A stretch of DNA of 18,752 nucleotides, taken from contig AUXH01000385.1 in NCBI GenBank assembly GCA_000482145.1, positions 1 to 18,752 of the forward strand. Reading direction: 5' to 3'. A program made the translations under genes and the position numbers. This stretch comes from Strigomonas culicis. Lineage: Eukaryota; Euglenozoa; Kinetoplastea; Trypanosomatida; Trypanosomatidae. Below, piece after piece: positions 1 to 7,209 of the stretch. Numbering within the stretch: the stretch's first letter is position 1; every line of letters starts with the position of its first letter. The notes under the pieces were generated by a model. The model was not told the DNA's origin, searched no databases, and saw only the letters and a program-made list of their open reading frames with translations.

Positions 1-1763
1 CACCGGGCGGCGGCGCGGCTGGCGGCCGGCCCCCCGCCTCCCCCGGCAGCGCCCCTGCCTGGCGGGGGCTGGAGCGAGGCGAGGACCTGCGCCAGGTCGA
101 GCGGCGGCTCCGGGCTCTCCTGCGGCAGGGCAGCGGCCACACTCACGCGCGCGGGCGACGACGGCGCGGAGGAGAGGGTGAAGGTGGTCGTGGTGGGCGC
201 CTGCTTCGGCTTCAGAAAGCGATCCAGCGCCCCCCTCTGCGGCTCCATGCGCACGACCGTGCAGGGCGCGACGACCACCGCTGGCCTCCCCGGCAGCGAC
301 AGGCCCCTGTGGTCCGGCGCACCGCCGCCGCCCGCCTGTGAGAGGAAGGACGAGGTGCCCTTCGCCACCTGCTGCTGCAGCTGCCGGAGCACCTCGTCGC
401 TGCTGCTGTGCACGGTGCTCGATGGGGTGGCGGTGGGGTTGTCGATCGGCGTGCTGGGGGCGGAGAGCGGCGGCATGCCCTTCAGCGCCGCGGCGGCGGT
501 GCGCTGCAGCCGCATCGTGTCCAGCTGCCGCTCCGTCGCGGCCTCCAGCAGGGCGGCTCGCAGGAGCTCCGTCAGCCGCCCCAGGATGGCGTCCTCGTCC
601 AGCAGACACACCTCCTTCTTTGTCGGGTGCACGTTGACGTCGAGGCGGTCGGGGGGCACCGTGAGACGCAGCACGCAGAACGGCCGGTTGCCGCCGGTGA
701 GGGCGGAGCTGTACACGAGCTCCACCGCCCGCCGCACCGCCGCGCTCTCGATCAGACGGTTGTTCACAAACAAGCACAGGAACAGCTTGCGGTTCTGCAG
801 GGTGGAATCGCTGGTGTAGCCGACGAGGGAGAAGGCGCCCTCGCCGCCGCCGCGCAGCTGCAGCACCTCGCGCGCGTTGGCCTCCACAAGGGCGAAGACC
901 TCGTCGGCGCTCTTCTTGCCGGGCGGCACGGGCGTAGCGGAGCCATCGCCCCGCGGCGCCTCGCCCTCCGCGTCCGCCTCGTCGTCCACCAGCGCATACT
1001 TCTGCTTACGCGGCGGCGGCCGGCCGCCCACGTCGGCCCCGGCGCGGCAGGTCATGTCCTCGCAGTAGTACAGCAGCCGCGCGTGCGCCGCGAGGGCGCT
1101 GCCGTAGGCGATGCGGAGGTTCGCGAGCATGGAGGACTGCGGCGGGAGGGAAAGCGCCTGGCCGCTGCCGCCGCCGTCGAGGCGGCGGCAGGAGAAGCCG
1201 ACAGCGGGGAAGGCGAGCGCGTAGCGCGCCACGACGTCGACCAGCCGGCCCCACTCCTCGCTCTCACGCAGCGCGCCGCGGCGCACCGTGGCGTTGTAGA
1301 ACATGCGCTCCGCGCGGATGACGGTGCCGACGTTGCCGGCGCACGGCTCCGGTGCCGCGAGCAGCTTGCCGTCGAGATAGGCGGCGCGCCAGGCGACGGC
1401 CGCGGCCCGGCACTTGGTGGTCACGCTCACGTGCGACACGTACGAGAGCGAGGCGAGCGCCTCCCCGCGGAAGCCGAAGGAGCTGATGGATTGCAGGTCG
1501 TCGAAGCGGCGCAGCTTACTCGTCGCGTGGCGTTCGCACAGCAGCGGCAGGTCCTCCGTCTGCACCCCGCTGCCGTCGTCCGTCACCTGCAGCAGGTCGA
1601 GCCCGCCGCCCTGCACGAGCACCTGCACACTGCCCGCCCCGGCGTCGAGCGCGTTCTCGAGCAGCTCCTTCAGCGCGGCGCTGGGCCGCTGCACCACCTC
1701 CCCGGCGGCGATGCGGTTGATGACCTCCGTCGACAACTTCTCGATGCGCCGCGATGAGGACAT
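1..1763 (-). CDS. MLH1: DNA mismatch repair protein MLH1, N-terminal part (3' end cut by window edge)
   Basis: MutL homologue MLH1, which pairs with PMS1-type partners in the nucleus to act after MutS recognises a mismatch. The frame is open from the ATG at 1763 to the left edge (587 codons, no stop). GHKL ATPase motifs are visible: NRIAAGEV at residues 16-23, catalytic Glu33 and Mg-binding Asn37 in KELLENALDAGA, the DDGSG loop at 62-66, TSK at 81-83 and GFRGEAL at 97-103. The transducer domain carries FVNNRLIES (332-340) and DVNVHPTKKEV (375-385). The motif LDRFLKP near residue 512 resembles the linker segment LDAFLQP of animal MLH1, which favours MLH1 over PMS proteins. Residues about 241-308 are an Ala/Gly/Pro/Lys-rich insertion absent from human MLH1. 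The PMS-binding C-terminal domain lies outside the window. Codon use is extremely GC-rich. Confidence 0.95.
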   Translation of the reverse strand, partial: MSSSRRIEKLSTEVINRIAAGEVVQRPSAALKELLENALDAGAGSVQVLVQGGGLDLLQVTDDGSGVQTEDLPLLCERHATSKLRRFDDLQSISSFGFRGEALASLSYVSHVSVTTKCRAAAVAWRAAYLDGKLLAAPEPCAGNVGTVIRAERMFYNATVRRGALRESEEWGRLVDVVARYALAFPAVGFSCRRLDGGGSGQALSLPPQSSMLANLRIAYGSALAAHARLLYYCEDMTCRAGADVGGRPPPRKQKYALVDDEADAEGEAPRGDGSATPVPPGKKSADEVFALVEANAREVLQLRGGGEGAFSLVGYTSDSTLQNRKLFLCLFVNNRLIESAAVRRAVELVYSSALTGGNRPFCVLRLTVPPDRLDVNVHPTKKEVCLLDEDAILGRLTELLRAALLEAATERQLDTMRLQRTAAAALKGMPPLSAPSTPIDNPTATPSSTVHSSSDEVLRQLQQQVAKGTSSFLSQAGGGGAPDHRGLSLPGRPAVVVAPCTVVRMEPQRGALDRFLKPKQAPTTTTFTLSSAPSSPARVSVAAALPQESPEPPLDLAQVLASLQPPPGRGAAGGGGGPAASRAAAR

Positions 1764-1838
1764 GGGGCGGTGTGGGAGGGCAGATCAAAGACAGTGTGTT
1801 TTATGCGATACAGAAAATAAAAGAGGAAGAAAAAAACG

Positions 1839-1844
<6 letters not shown>

Positions 1845-1870
<26 letters not shown>
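1845..1870. repeat. (TG)13 dinucleotide microsatellite
   Basis: Thirteen uninterrupted TG units, read as CA on the coding strand, lie just upstream of MLH1 and run directly into a G-rich stretch. This is probably 5' UTR sequence. Confidence 0.95.
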
Positions 1871-1884
1871 GGGTAGGGGGGGAG

Positions 1885-1917
1885 ATCACCTCCTCCAAGG
1901 TGATTTGGTCCCAAATC
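1885..1917. repeat. Two overlapping inverted repeats
   Basis: ATCACC (1885-1890) pairs with GGTGAT (1899-1904) across 8 bases. GATTTGG (1902-1908) pairs with CCAAATC (1911-1917) across 2 bases. The arms share GAT at 1902-1904, so the two hairpins would exclude each other. They lie in the probable MLH1 5' UTR. Confidence 0.6.
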
Positions 1918-1928
1918 TATGGTTGTTT

Positions 1929-1930
1929 CT
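1929..1930 (-). promoter_or_regulatory. Candidate trans-splice acceptor AG for MLH1
   Basis: On the coding strand a pyrimidine-rich run (positions 1954 down to 1931, containing TTTCTTGCC and ACCCCTTTT) ends in CAG here, giving a 5' UTR of about 165 bases. A second, longer pyrimidine run at 1839-1811 is not followed by any AG until codon 8 of MLH1, so it cannot serve the first ATG. AGs at 1890-1894 are alternatives. The choice is uncertain. Confidence 0.4.
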
Positions 1931-2424
1931 GAAAAGGGGTGGCAAGAAAGGCCTTTTTTTTAAAAAAAAAAAAGCAACAGCACTATTTTTTATCTGATGG
2001 AGTGAGCTTCAGAAGAATAAAAGGGAGGAGGCAGAAGAGTAAATAAGAATCTTCATATAAAAAAAAACTCTATCAACTGTATGAGGCAGAGAGCATAATC
2101 ACAAGTGCCGTACACACCAGTGCCGAAAAGATGGGAATCCAAATAAGGACAAAGAAACATAACAGAAGCTCTACTGTATTCAAAGGAACAAAAAAAAGGC
2201 ATCTAACACTGTCGCTCTAGGTTACCATCACGTAATAAAAGCTGCGTACTTATACAAAACGAATGGTTGCTTTGTTGTATGGACAATTATCTGTACAGCA
2301 CACCCACATGTGCATCTATCGCAAGTAACCAATAGAAAAAGAAGAAAAAATCTAATCCACAAAAAGGAAAAGGGAAAAAGTGCTTACAACAGCACCCTCG
2401 CGCCGGGTCCATCTATGCTTTCAC

Positions 2425-3030
2425 TCAGTACGTGACCTCGTCTACCAGCAGGACGCTCTCGCCGGCGGTTCCCTCCAGCCCCGCTGCGGCATCCGCCTCG
2501 ACGACGCGCGGCAGCCAGTACTCCGGCAGCCGCTCCGCGAGAGCGGTGTGGCGCTTCTCGGTCGCCATCTCCATCCGCGCGAGGCGGGTCTCTATCTTCA
2601 TTACCTGGCCGTCCTTCTCCTCCAGCTGGTACTTGAGCTGGGTCATGCGGCCGCGGGCGTCGCGCAGGTTCGCCTCTAAGGCCTGGCGGTGCTCGAGGTC
2701 CGCGGTGGCGGCCTGGATCGCCTGCTCGCACGCCGCGATGGTCGCTGCGAGACGGTCCTCCTCCTCCGCGAGCTGCTGCACTCGGGCCTGCTGCGAGCGC
2801 GCGTGCGCCTCCTTCGCCTCCACCTTCTCGTCCTGCACCGCCTTCTTCTGCGAGAAGCGGCTGCGCTCGAGGATGAGCTGCTCCTGGCGGGCCTGGTTCT
2901 CCTTCGCCTGCTGGGCCACCTTCTGGCGCAGCTCCTGGACGGCGAAGCGCCGGGCGTCGAGGGTGCGCTCGCGCTCGGCCAGGAGGGCCGTGCGGGTCTG
3001 GTGCTCCTGAAAGGCACGGACGTCGGTCAT
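2425..3030 (-). CDS. Coiled-coil protein, possibly flagellar (DUF4200-like)
   Basis: A 201-residue protein, almost entirely predicted helix rich in Glu, Gln, Arg and Ala with heptad-like spacing from about residue 5 to 165, and no signal peptide or membrane segment. The tail (about 165-201) is less regular, contains LPEYWLPRVVEAD and ends in VDEVTY. The segment around residues 45-95 (ILERSRFSQKK through LAEEEDRL) recalls the DUF4200 coiled coil of CFAP73/CCDC42 proteins, which tether inner dynein arms in the axoneme. That resemblance is by eye and weak, since any Glu/Lys-rich coil can look similar. The ATG at 3030 was chosen because a good splice acceptor sits 80 bases upstream, and the in-frame extension further up is AT-rich with only a GTG start. 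Function not established. Confidence 0.75.
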   Translation of the reverse strand: MTDVRAFQEHQTRTALLAERERTLDARRFAVQELRQKVAQQAKENQARQEQLILERSRFSQKKAVQDEKVEAKEAHARSQQARVQQLAEEEDRLAATIAACEQAIQAATADLEHRQALEANLRDARGRMTQLKYQLEEKDGQVMKIETRLARMEMATEKRHTALAERLPEYWLPRVVEADAAAGLEGTAGESVLLVDEVTY

Positions 3031-3109
3031 GTGAGTGGGGGAGGATGTATTGGGATATGTGTATGAATCTAAAAGGAGAAAACAATGTATACAAATAACC
3101 AGATATATA

Positions 3110-3111
3110 CT
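3110..3111 (-). promoter_or_regulatory. Predicted trans-splice acceptor AG for the coiled-coil gene
   Basis: The coding-strand polypyrimidine run (3142 down to 3117, CTTTTTCTTTC followed by TTTCTCTGTCTCTCTTC) is followed by CGGATAG. This is the first AG after the run and gives a 5' UTR of about 80 bases before the ATG at 3030. Confidence 0.65.
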
Positions 3112-3352
3112 ATCCGAAGAGAGACAGAGAAAGAAAGAAAAAGTATATACTGTTATTACAATTGTCAGTATAGATGAGTATGGGTTGCAGTTCTCGCTTG
3201 TTGAAAGTAAGCACTGAAAAGGAGGGCGTGCGCGCCGCCGTTTCACATTCACAGCACCAGCTGTGTTTCCTTTTTATGTATATATAATTTGATTACAGAT
3301 TTGCTTAAATGCGATAGGCAAGGAAATAGTGGCAAAAAGTGAAAAAGAACCT

Positions 3353-3377
3353 ACCACCGTACGCGTACCATGGTGGT
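3353..3377. repeat. GC-rich inverted repeat with inner palindrome
   Basis: ACCACC (3353-3358) and GGTGGT (3372-3377) flank a 13-base centre containing the 10-base palindrome GTACGCGTAC (3359-3368). It stands out in an otherwise AT-rich spacer. It lies in the 3' UTR region of the upstream gene. Function unknown. Confidence 0.55.
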
Positions 3378-3714
3378 CAAGTTTAAGAAGAACAAAAAAC
3401 AGGAAGAAGAAAAAGAGCACATTTCATAATAATTATAATGTACGAACATATATTTTGTTTGCACAGAGTCAACATTGTCTTTTGTTTCTTACATCTTTCC
3501 TTCCTACTCATATGCAATAATATATGGTTTATTTCGATTTGTTTTTTTTTTTTGCTGTATTTGTGTGTGTCTGGCAGTATATAGTATATTTGTTTTTTTT
3601 GTTTGTGTTTTTTTTTTTATCACCGCTGATTGTTGTTGTTTACTGATCCGGTTTGTTTTATTGCAAAAAGAATTAAAGATGCAATAAAAGTGTAAAAGGA
3701 AGACAAAAAAAAAA

Positions 3715-4854
3715 CTACGCCTTACCAGCTCTAAAGATCAAAAAGTCGTGAATGTTAATACGACCGTCCCTATCCTTGTCAATCATCCCAAACAGCCGCT
3801 CCGCTATCTCCACACTCTTCACATCGCCGAGGTTCATAACGAGCCGCGTGAACTCGTTGACCAGCAGCAGCCCGTCCTGGTCCGTGTCGTACATGTGGAA
3901 CTGCATCATGATGGTGTTGTACTGCGACTGCGTGAGGCCGTAGAGCGCCTGCGGGTTCGGCTTGTTGTACTTCAGCCACGTGAGAAACTCGCCAATCGTG
4001 AGGCTGCCGCTGCCGTTCGAGTCCATGTCCATGAAGATACGCTCCACCTCGTTGTCCGTGCGGCTGAAGTTCAGCCAGCGGGCGAGCCGCGCGACCTCAT
4101 TCTTCTCCAGCGTGCCGCTGTCGTCCTGATCGAAGAAGACGAAAATGGAGACGATTTGGTCGTACTCCTCCTGGCCGATGCCGTACAGGGTCCACGGACA
4201 GCTACCGACAGGCTCAATGACCTCGTATCGGCGGCGGCTCGGCCCCGGCGGCCGCTGCGCCGACGGCTGCGGCGGAGGTGGTCTATTGTAGTTGTTGTTA
4301 TAGTAATTTGCATTATTACTAGTAGCATAGCCATTGTTCGGCGGCTGCGCAGGAGAGTTGGTGGGCGGTCGCGGCGGGCCGCCTGCCATGTAGACGCCAG
4401 GACCGCCGCTGGGCTGCGGATACGAGGGAAAGTTATCCATGTTGTAAGAGTAGGCCGGCGGCTGTGGCTGCGGCTGGTACGTGGCCTGCGGGGGCGGCGC
4501 GCCGTTGCCCGTCCAGCTGTGCGCCGTGCTAGCGGAGGGCGCGTCCTGGGGAGCGTTGCTCGGGTGCACCTTGGAGGCGCACACGTGACGGCTGCTCTGC
4601 TCTCGCGACCCCACCCAATTGCACTTGGCACACTTCACCTTCACCTGCAGCGCCATGTTCACCAAGGTGCGGTTCGGGGTGCGCGAGGTTTTGATGGCAT
4701 CGCGGCAGGTGGGGCAGACCTTCAGACCGGTCACACACTCCTTGCAGTAAATGTGGCCGCAGGGCAGCAGCTCCACCGGGTCCTTCCATGAGTCTAAGCA
4801 CACGGGGCACGCCAGCTCATCGCTGTAGTCCTCACCTATGCATAAGGAAGCCAT
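3715..4854 (-). CDS. RING / zinc finger / four EF-hand protein, paralogue 1 (putative calcium-regulated E3 ligase)
   Basis: A 379-residue cytosolic-type protein. A C3HC4 RING sits at residues 16-50 (C16, C19, C32, H34, C37, C40, C47, C50). Pro48 and Arg51, directly after the last Cys, match the E2-contacting proline and linchpin arginine of active RING E3 ligases. A second CxxC...HxC knuckle (C75, C78, H90, C92) looks TRAF-like. Residues about 100-225 are a Pro/Gln/Asn/Tyr-rich disordered linker. Four EF-hand loops with canonical ligand spacing follow: 242-253, 278-289, 323-334 and 359-370. Ubiquitin transfer switched by calcium is inferred from this domain pairing. The ATG at 4854 fits the acceptor 64 bases upstream; the longer open frame above it starts at TTG in AT-rich spacer. 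A paralogue lies directly upstream in transcription (5766-6839). Confidence 0.9.
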   Translation of the reverse strand: MASLCIGEDYSDELACPVCLDSWKDPVELLPCGHIYCKECVTGLKVCPTCRDAIKTSRTPNRTLVNMALQVKVKCAKCNWVGSREQSSRHVCASKVHPSNAPQDAPSASTAHSWTGNGAPPPQATYQPQPQPPAYSYNMDNFPSYPQPSGGPGVYMAGGPPRPPTNSPAQPPNNGYATSNNANYYNNNYNRPPPPQPSAQRPPGPSRRRYEVIEPVGSCPWTLYGIGQEEYDQIVSIFVFFDQDDSGTLEKNEVARLARWLNFSRTDNEVERIFMDMDSNGSGSLTIGEFLTWLKYNKPNPQALYGLTQSQYNTIMMQFHMYDTDQDGLLLVNEFTRLVMNLGDVKSVEIAERLFGMIDKDRDGRINIHDFLIFRAGKA

Positions 4855-4918
4855 CAGGAGCAGAATCCACACAAAAGTGGTATGTATGAATATATATATA
4901 TATGTGTGTGTGTATTTT

Positions 4919-4920
4919 CT
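4919..4920 (-). promoter_or_regulatory. Predicted trans-splice acceptor AG for RING-EF paralogue 1
   Basis: Coding-strand CCGTTTTTTTCTTAG ends here, giving a 5' UTR of about 64 bases that contains CA and TA dinucleotide tracts. The pyrimidine run is short but directly abuts the AG. Confidence 0.6.
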
Positions 4921-5187
4921 AAGAAAAAAACGGACTGTTATGTGATAGGTAAAGCACACGAGCCGCACAAATGGATAGGTACAACTGAGGGTTTTAATAC
5001 ACGACAATATCAACAGAATGAAGAAAGAGAGAAAAAAAAGGCACTAAAGCTTCACTAAAAAAAAAGAGATTCCTTCAAAAAGAACAGAAGAAGAGAGTTC
5101 AGGAGAAAGGAAAGGTCACAAGCAACATGTGAAATAACTTGTAGAGTATTCACATTAACAATGCATCACTTGTTTTTTAACGCTATA

Positions 5188-5200
5188 GGGGGGGGGGGGG
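5188..5200. repeat. G13 homopolymer (C13 on the coding strand)
   Basis: Thirteen consecutive G on the plus strand in an AT-rich spacer, probably in the 3' UTR of RING-EF paralogue 2. Its exact length may be a sequencing artefact. Confidence 0.8.
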
Positions 5201-5642
5201 CACTGCATCGTTGTTATTGTTGCTTTCGTTTTTACTGATAATGTCTGTACACAGAAGAAAAGTAGGAAAAACAGAAAAAGAAGATCATTTTATATGCTCA
5301 CTTCAAAGTCGACAACTATACAACCGTTGATTAAAAAATAAAAAAAAGAACTGCAGTGAAAATAACTAAAAAAAGCATTGAGAGACTTATATTCATAAAA
5401 AAAGTTGGAACCAAAAAGTTCGAAGCGAAGCACTGCAATTTTGATATATTCAAGTAGTGCTTGTATGCTTGTAAGCATTATTAAAATGAAAAAAGAGTTT
5501 TTTGACAAACGAGATTAGTATCAATTCAATTGCATTACATTCCACAGTATCGCGCATTAGTGACAAAGTTATTTTTGTTTCGTTGCAAAGAGAATACTAA
5601 TCCTTTGCTTTTTTTCTTTCATTTTAAGGCATCAAGAAGAAA

Positions 5643-5672
<30 letters not shown>
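5643..5672. repeat. (AAT)10 trinucleotide microsatellite
   Basis: Ten uninterrupted AAT units about 95 bases beyond the stop codon of RING-EF paralogue 2, in its probable 3' UTR. Confidence 0.95.
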
Positions 5673-5677
<5 letters not shown>

Positions 5678-5765
5678 TAATAGATATACATGGGAATTTG
5701 TCTTTCTTCTTTACCAGCATTTTGCAAAGTACGAGGCGTATCCTACAACAGGTCCCGTGGTGATA

Positions 5766-6839
5766 CTATGTGTCGTTGATGCGGTCTGCATCGGTCAGCC
5801 GCCTCCGTGAGGTGCTAAAAGAGAGGGTGTGGGATCGCCCTTGACACTGTGGTTTCTGGCGAGCCTCCTGTGCACAGTACTGCAAGAACTCGTTCAGGCC
5901 GACGAGTCCGTTGCCGTCCAGGTCCATAGCGCCGAAGCACTGCTCCGCCTCCTCCACCGTGCGCACCCTTTTCGCGCGCAGCAGGAAGGCGCAGACATCG
6001 GAGCAGCGCAGCCAGCCGTCCTCGTCCTTGTCGGACAGGTGAAACTGCACCATCACCTCGTTGTACGCGACTTGGCTAAGGCCACAGAGGGACCGCGGGT
6101 TCGGCCGGTGCCGGCTCCGCCACGTCAAGTAATCTTCTTTGCTAACGTAACCGTCCCCATCCGCGTCCATGCTCGCACATAAGGCCTCGATCGCCTTCGG
6201 CGTGTGGGCGTAGTTCAACCAACGGATCAGCCGCGCCAGCTGCGGCCGGCTCAGCACCGCGCTACCGCCCTCTGTGAAGAAGGTGAAGAGTGAGATGGCC
6301 TGCAGGTACTCCTCCTCCGTCATGCTATAGCGTCGCCACGGCTGCGAGGAACCGAGGACGTAGCTACTGGCGCGGACAGCGGTGGACACGGCGTAGAAAG
6401 CATGGGCCTCGTCCAGGCCATACGGACGGCAGAGGCTGCTGCCTGCCGCGGCGGAGTTGGGCAGCCTCGCTGCTGTCGCGCTGGCGGCGTCGCGGCGGAG
6501 CCTCTCAAAAAGCCCTGGCACCGCGGCAGTGGAGGTGGCGCGCCGAGTGCTCGAGGGCTCGATGCACGTGTGGTGCAAGCTGGACTCCCGCGTGCCCTCC
6601 CAGCCGCAGCACTGGCAGCGCACCGGGACCTCCAGCGCGAGCGCAACGAGCGTGCGGTGGGGCGTCTTGAGTTTCTCCACAGGGAGGCGGCAGACGGGGC
6701 ACGTACTGGTATCCTCGGGGAAGCAATCCTCACAAAAGATGTGGCCGCACGGCTGGACTTCTTTCGGCGACCGCCACGTGTCGAGACAGAGCGGGCAGAT
6801 CAACTCCTCGCTATAGCTAGTAGCGTAAATGGCAGCCAT
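5766..6839 (-). CDS. RING / zinc finger / EF-hand protein, paralogue 2 (first EF-hand degenerate)
   Basis: A 357-residue paralogue of the protein at 3715-4854 with the same domain order. The RING uses C15, C18, C31, H33, C36, C39, C47 and C50, again with Pro48 and linchpin-type Arg51. The second knuckle uses C75, C78, H90 and C92, the same numbers as in the sister protein. The linker (about 93-170) is Ala/Ser/Arg-rich rather than Pro/Asn-rich, and about 50 residues shorter. In the EF-hand region the first loop (189-200) has TEGG in place of DQDD and lacks acidic ligands, so it probably cannot bind calcium. Loops 225-236, 270-281 and 306-317 look intact. The C-terminus has an extra basic, Ser-rich tail of about 35 residues. 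A calcium-responsive E3 ligase role is inferred. The ATG at 6839 has its acceptor about 65 bases upstream. Confidence 0.9.
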   Translation of the reverse strand: MAAIYATSYSEELICPLCLDTWRSPKEVQPCGHIFCEDCFPEDTSTCPVCRLPVEKLKTPHRTLVALALEVPVRCQCCGWEGTRESSLHHTCIEPSSTRRATSTAAVPGLFERLRRDAASATAARLPNSAAAGSSLCRPYGLDEAHAFYAVSTAVRASSYVLGSSQPWRRYSMTEEEYLQAISLFTFFTEGGSAVLSRPQLARLIRWLNYAHTPKAIEALCASMDADGDGYVSKEDYLTWRSRHRPNPRSLCGLSQVAYNEVMVQFHLSDKDEDGWLRCSDVCAFLLRAKRVRTVEEAEQCFGAMDLDGNGLVGLNEFLQYCAQEARQKPQCQGRSHTLSFSTSRRRLTDADRINDT

Positions 6840-7209
6840 TTTGGACGTGGCGCCTATTATTACAACGTGAAACCAGTATCGCTACAAGAATACAAAAAGG
6901 TATCTGAACGTAATAAAAAAGTAGAATTCAGCCGCAGCGGCAAAAAAAGGGGGAAGAAAACAGAAGAAAAAAAAGCAATAATACTCTGCCTTTCAGGCTC
7001 TAAAAGAAAAAGAAAGGGGGAAAATAGAAATGGCATCACTAAAGCAAGCACATACGCTCGGGTGCACCTGTGTCGTTGTTTTTTATTTATTTGTTTTTTT
7101 TTTATTTTTGATGAAGTCGCGTTCTGTGTTCGTAACATGCATAGTGGTTGGTGTACGTTGCAGAGAAGAAGAAAAAAACATTCCATGTACACCACATGCA
7201 CGCACTCAT
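6840..7209. other. Intergenic region between the histone deacetylase and RING-EF paralogue 2
   Basis: AT-rich spacer with a strong coding-strand polypyrimidine run at 6943-6975, the predicted acceptor at 6904, and plus-strand T runs (7080-7110) belonging to the deacetylase 3' UTR. Open frames in both directions here are low-complexity and not credible. Confidence 0.7.
6904..6905 (-). promoter_or_regulatory. Predicted trans-splice acceptor AG for RING-EF paralogue 2
   Basis: First AG after the polypyrimidine run at 6975-6943 (TTTTTTTTCTTCTGTTTTC, then TTCCCCCTTTTTTT). Spacing to the AG is about 40 bases and the resulting 5' UTR about 65 bases. Confidence 0.55.

Larger units (their letters stand above)
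1764..2424. other. Intergenic region between the coiled-coil gene and MLH1
   Basis: AT-rich spacer with no credible reading frame. It holds a coding-strand polypyrimidine run at 1811-1839, a (TG)13 tract at 1845-1870 followed by a G-rich run to about 1882, two overlapping short inverted repeats at 1885-1917, and a T8A12 block at 1954-1973. The 3' UTR of the coiled-coil gene and the 5' UTR of MLH1 must both lie here. Confidence 0.7.
3031..3714. other. Intergenic region between RING-EF paralogue 1 and the coiled-coil gene
   Basis: AT-rich spacer with no credible gene. It holds the acceptor and pyrimidine run for the coiled-coil gene (3110-3142), an isolated GC-rich inverted repeat at 3353-3377, and plus-strand T runs at about 3541-3620 that read as A runs in the 3' UTR of the RING-EF mRNA. 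Confidence 0.7.
4855..5765. other. Intergenic region between the two RING-EF paralogues
   Basis: At 911 bases this is the longest gap in the window. It holds the paralogue 1 acceptor (4919), a mixed (TA)6(TG)5 tract (4891-4912) within the predicted 5' UTR, a G13 homopolymer (5188-5200), and an (AAT)10 tract (5643-5672). An open minus-strand frame at 5290-5508 starts at TTG, is low-complexity, and is not called a gene. No relic of a third RING-EF copy was recognised by eye. Confidence 0.65.

Noticed and set aside
408..1757. Long plus-strand open frame (449 codons) opposite MLH1
   Set aside because: It is the antisense shadow of a very GC-rich gene. The protein is Arg/His/Gln-rich with no recognisable domain, while the minus strand encodes clear MLH1.
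4855..5013. 53-residue hydrophobic N-terminal extension of RING-EF paralogue 1, resembling a membrane anchor
   Set aside because: It starts at TTG, is encoded by A/T and dinucleotide-repeat sequence, contains the predicted acceptor, and is absent from the paralogue.
5400..5440. GTTCGAAGC motif resembling a tRNA T-loop
   Set aside because: No acceptor stem, D-arm or anticodon arm could be built around it on either strand.
5290..5508. 72-codon hydrophobic minus-strand frame in the long RING-EF spacer
   Set aside because: It begins at TTG, is rich in Phe/Tyr/Ile as expected for translated A/T runs, and has no acceptor directly before its first ATG.
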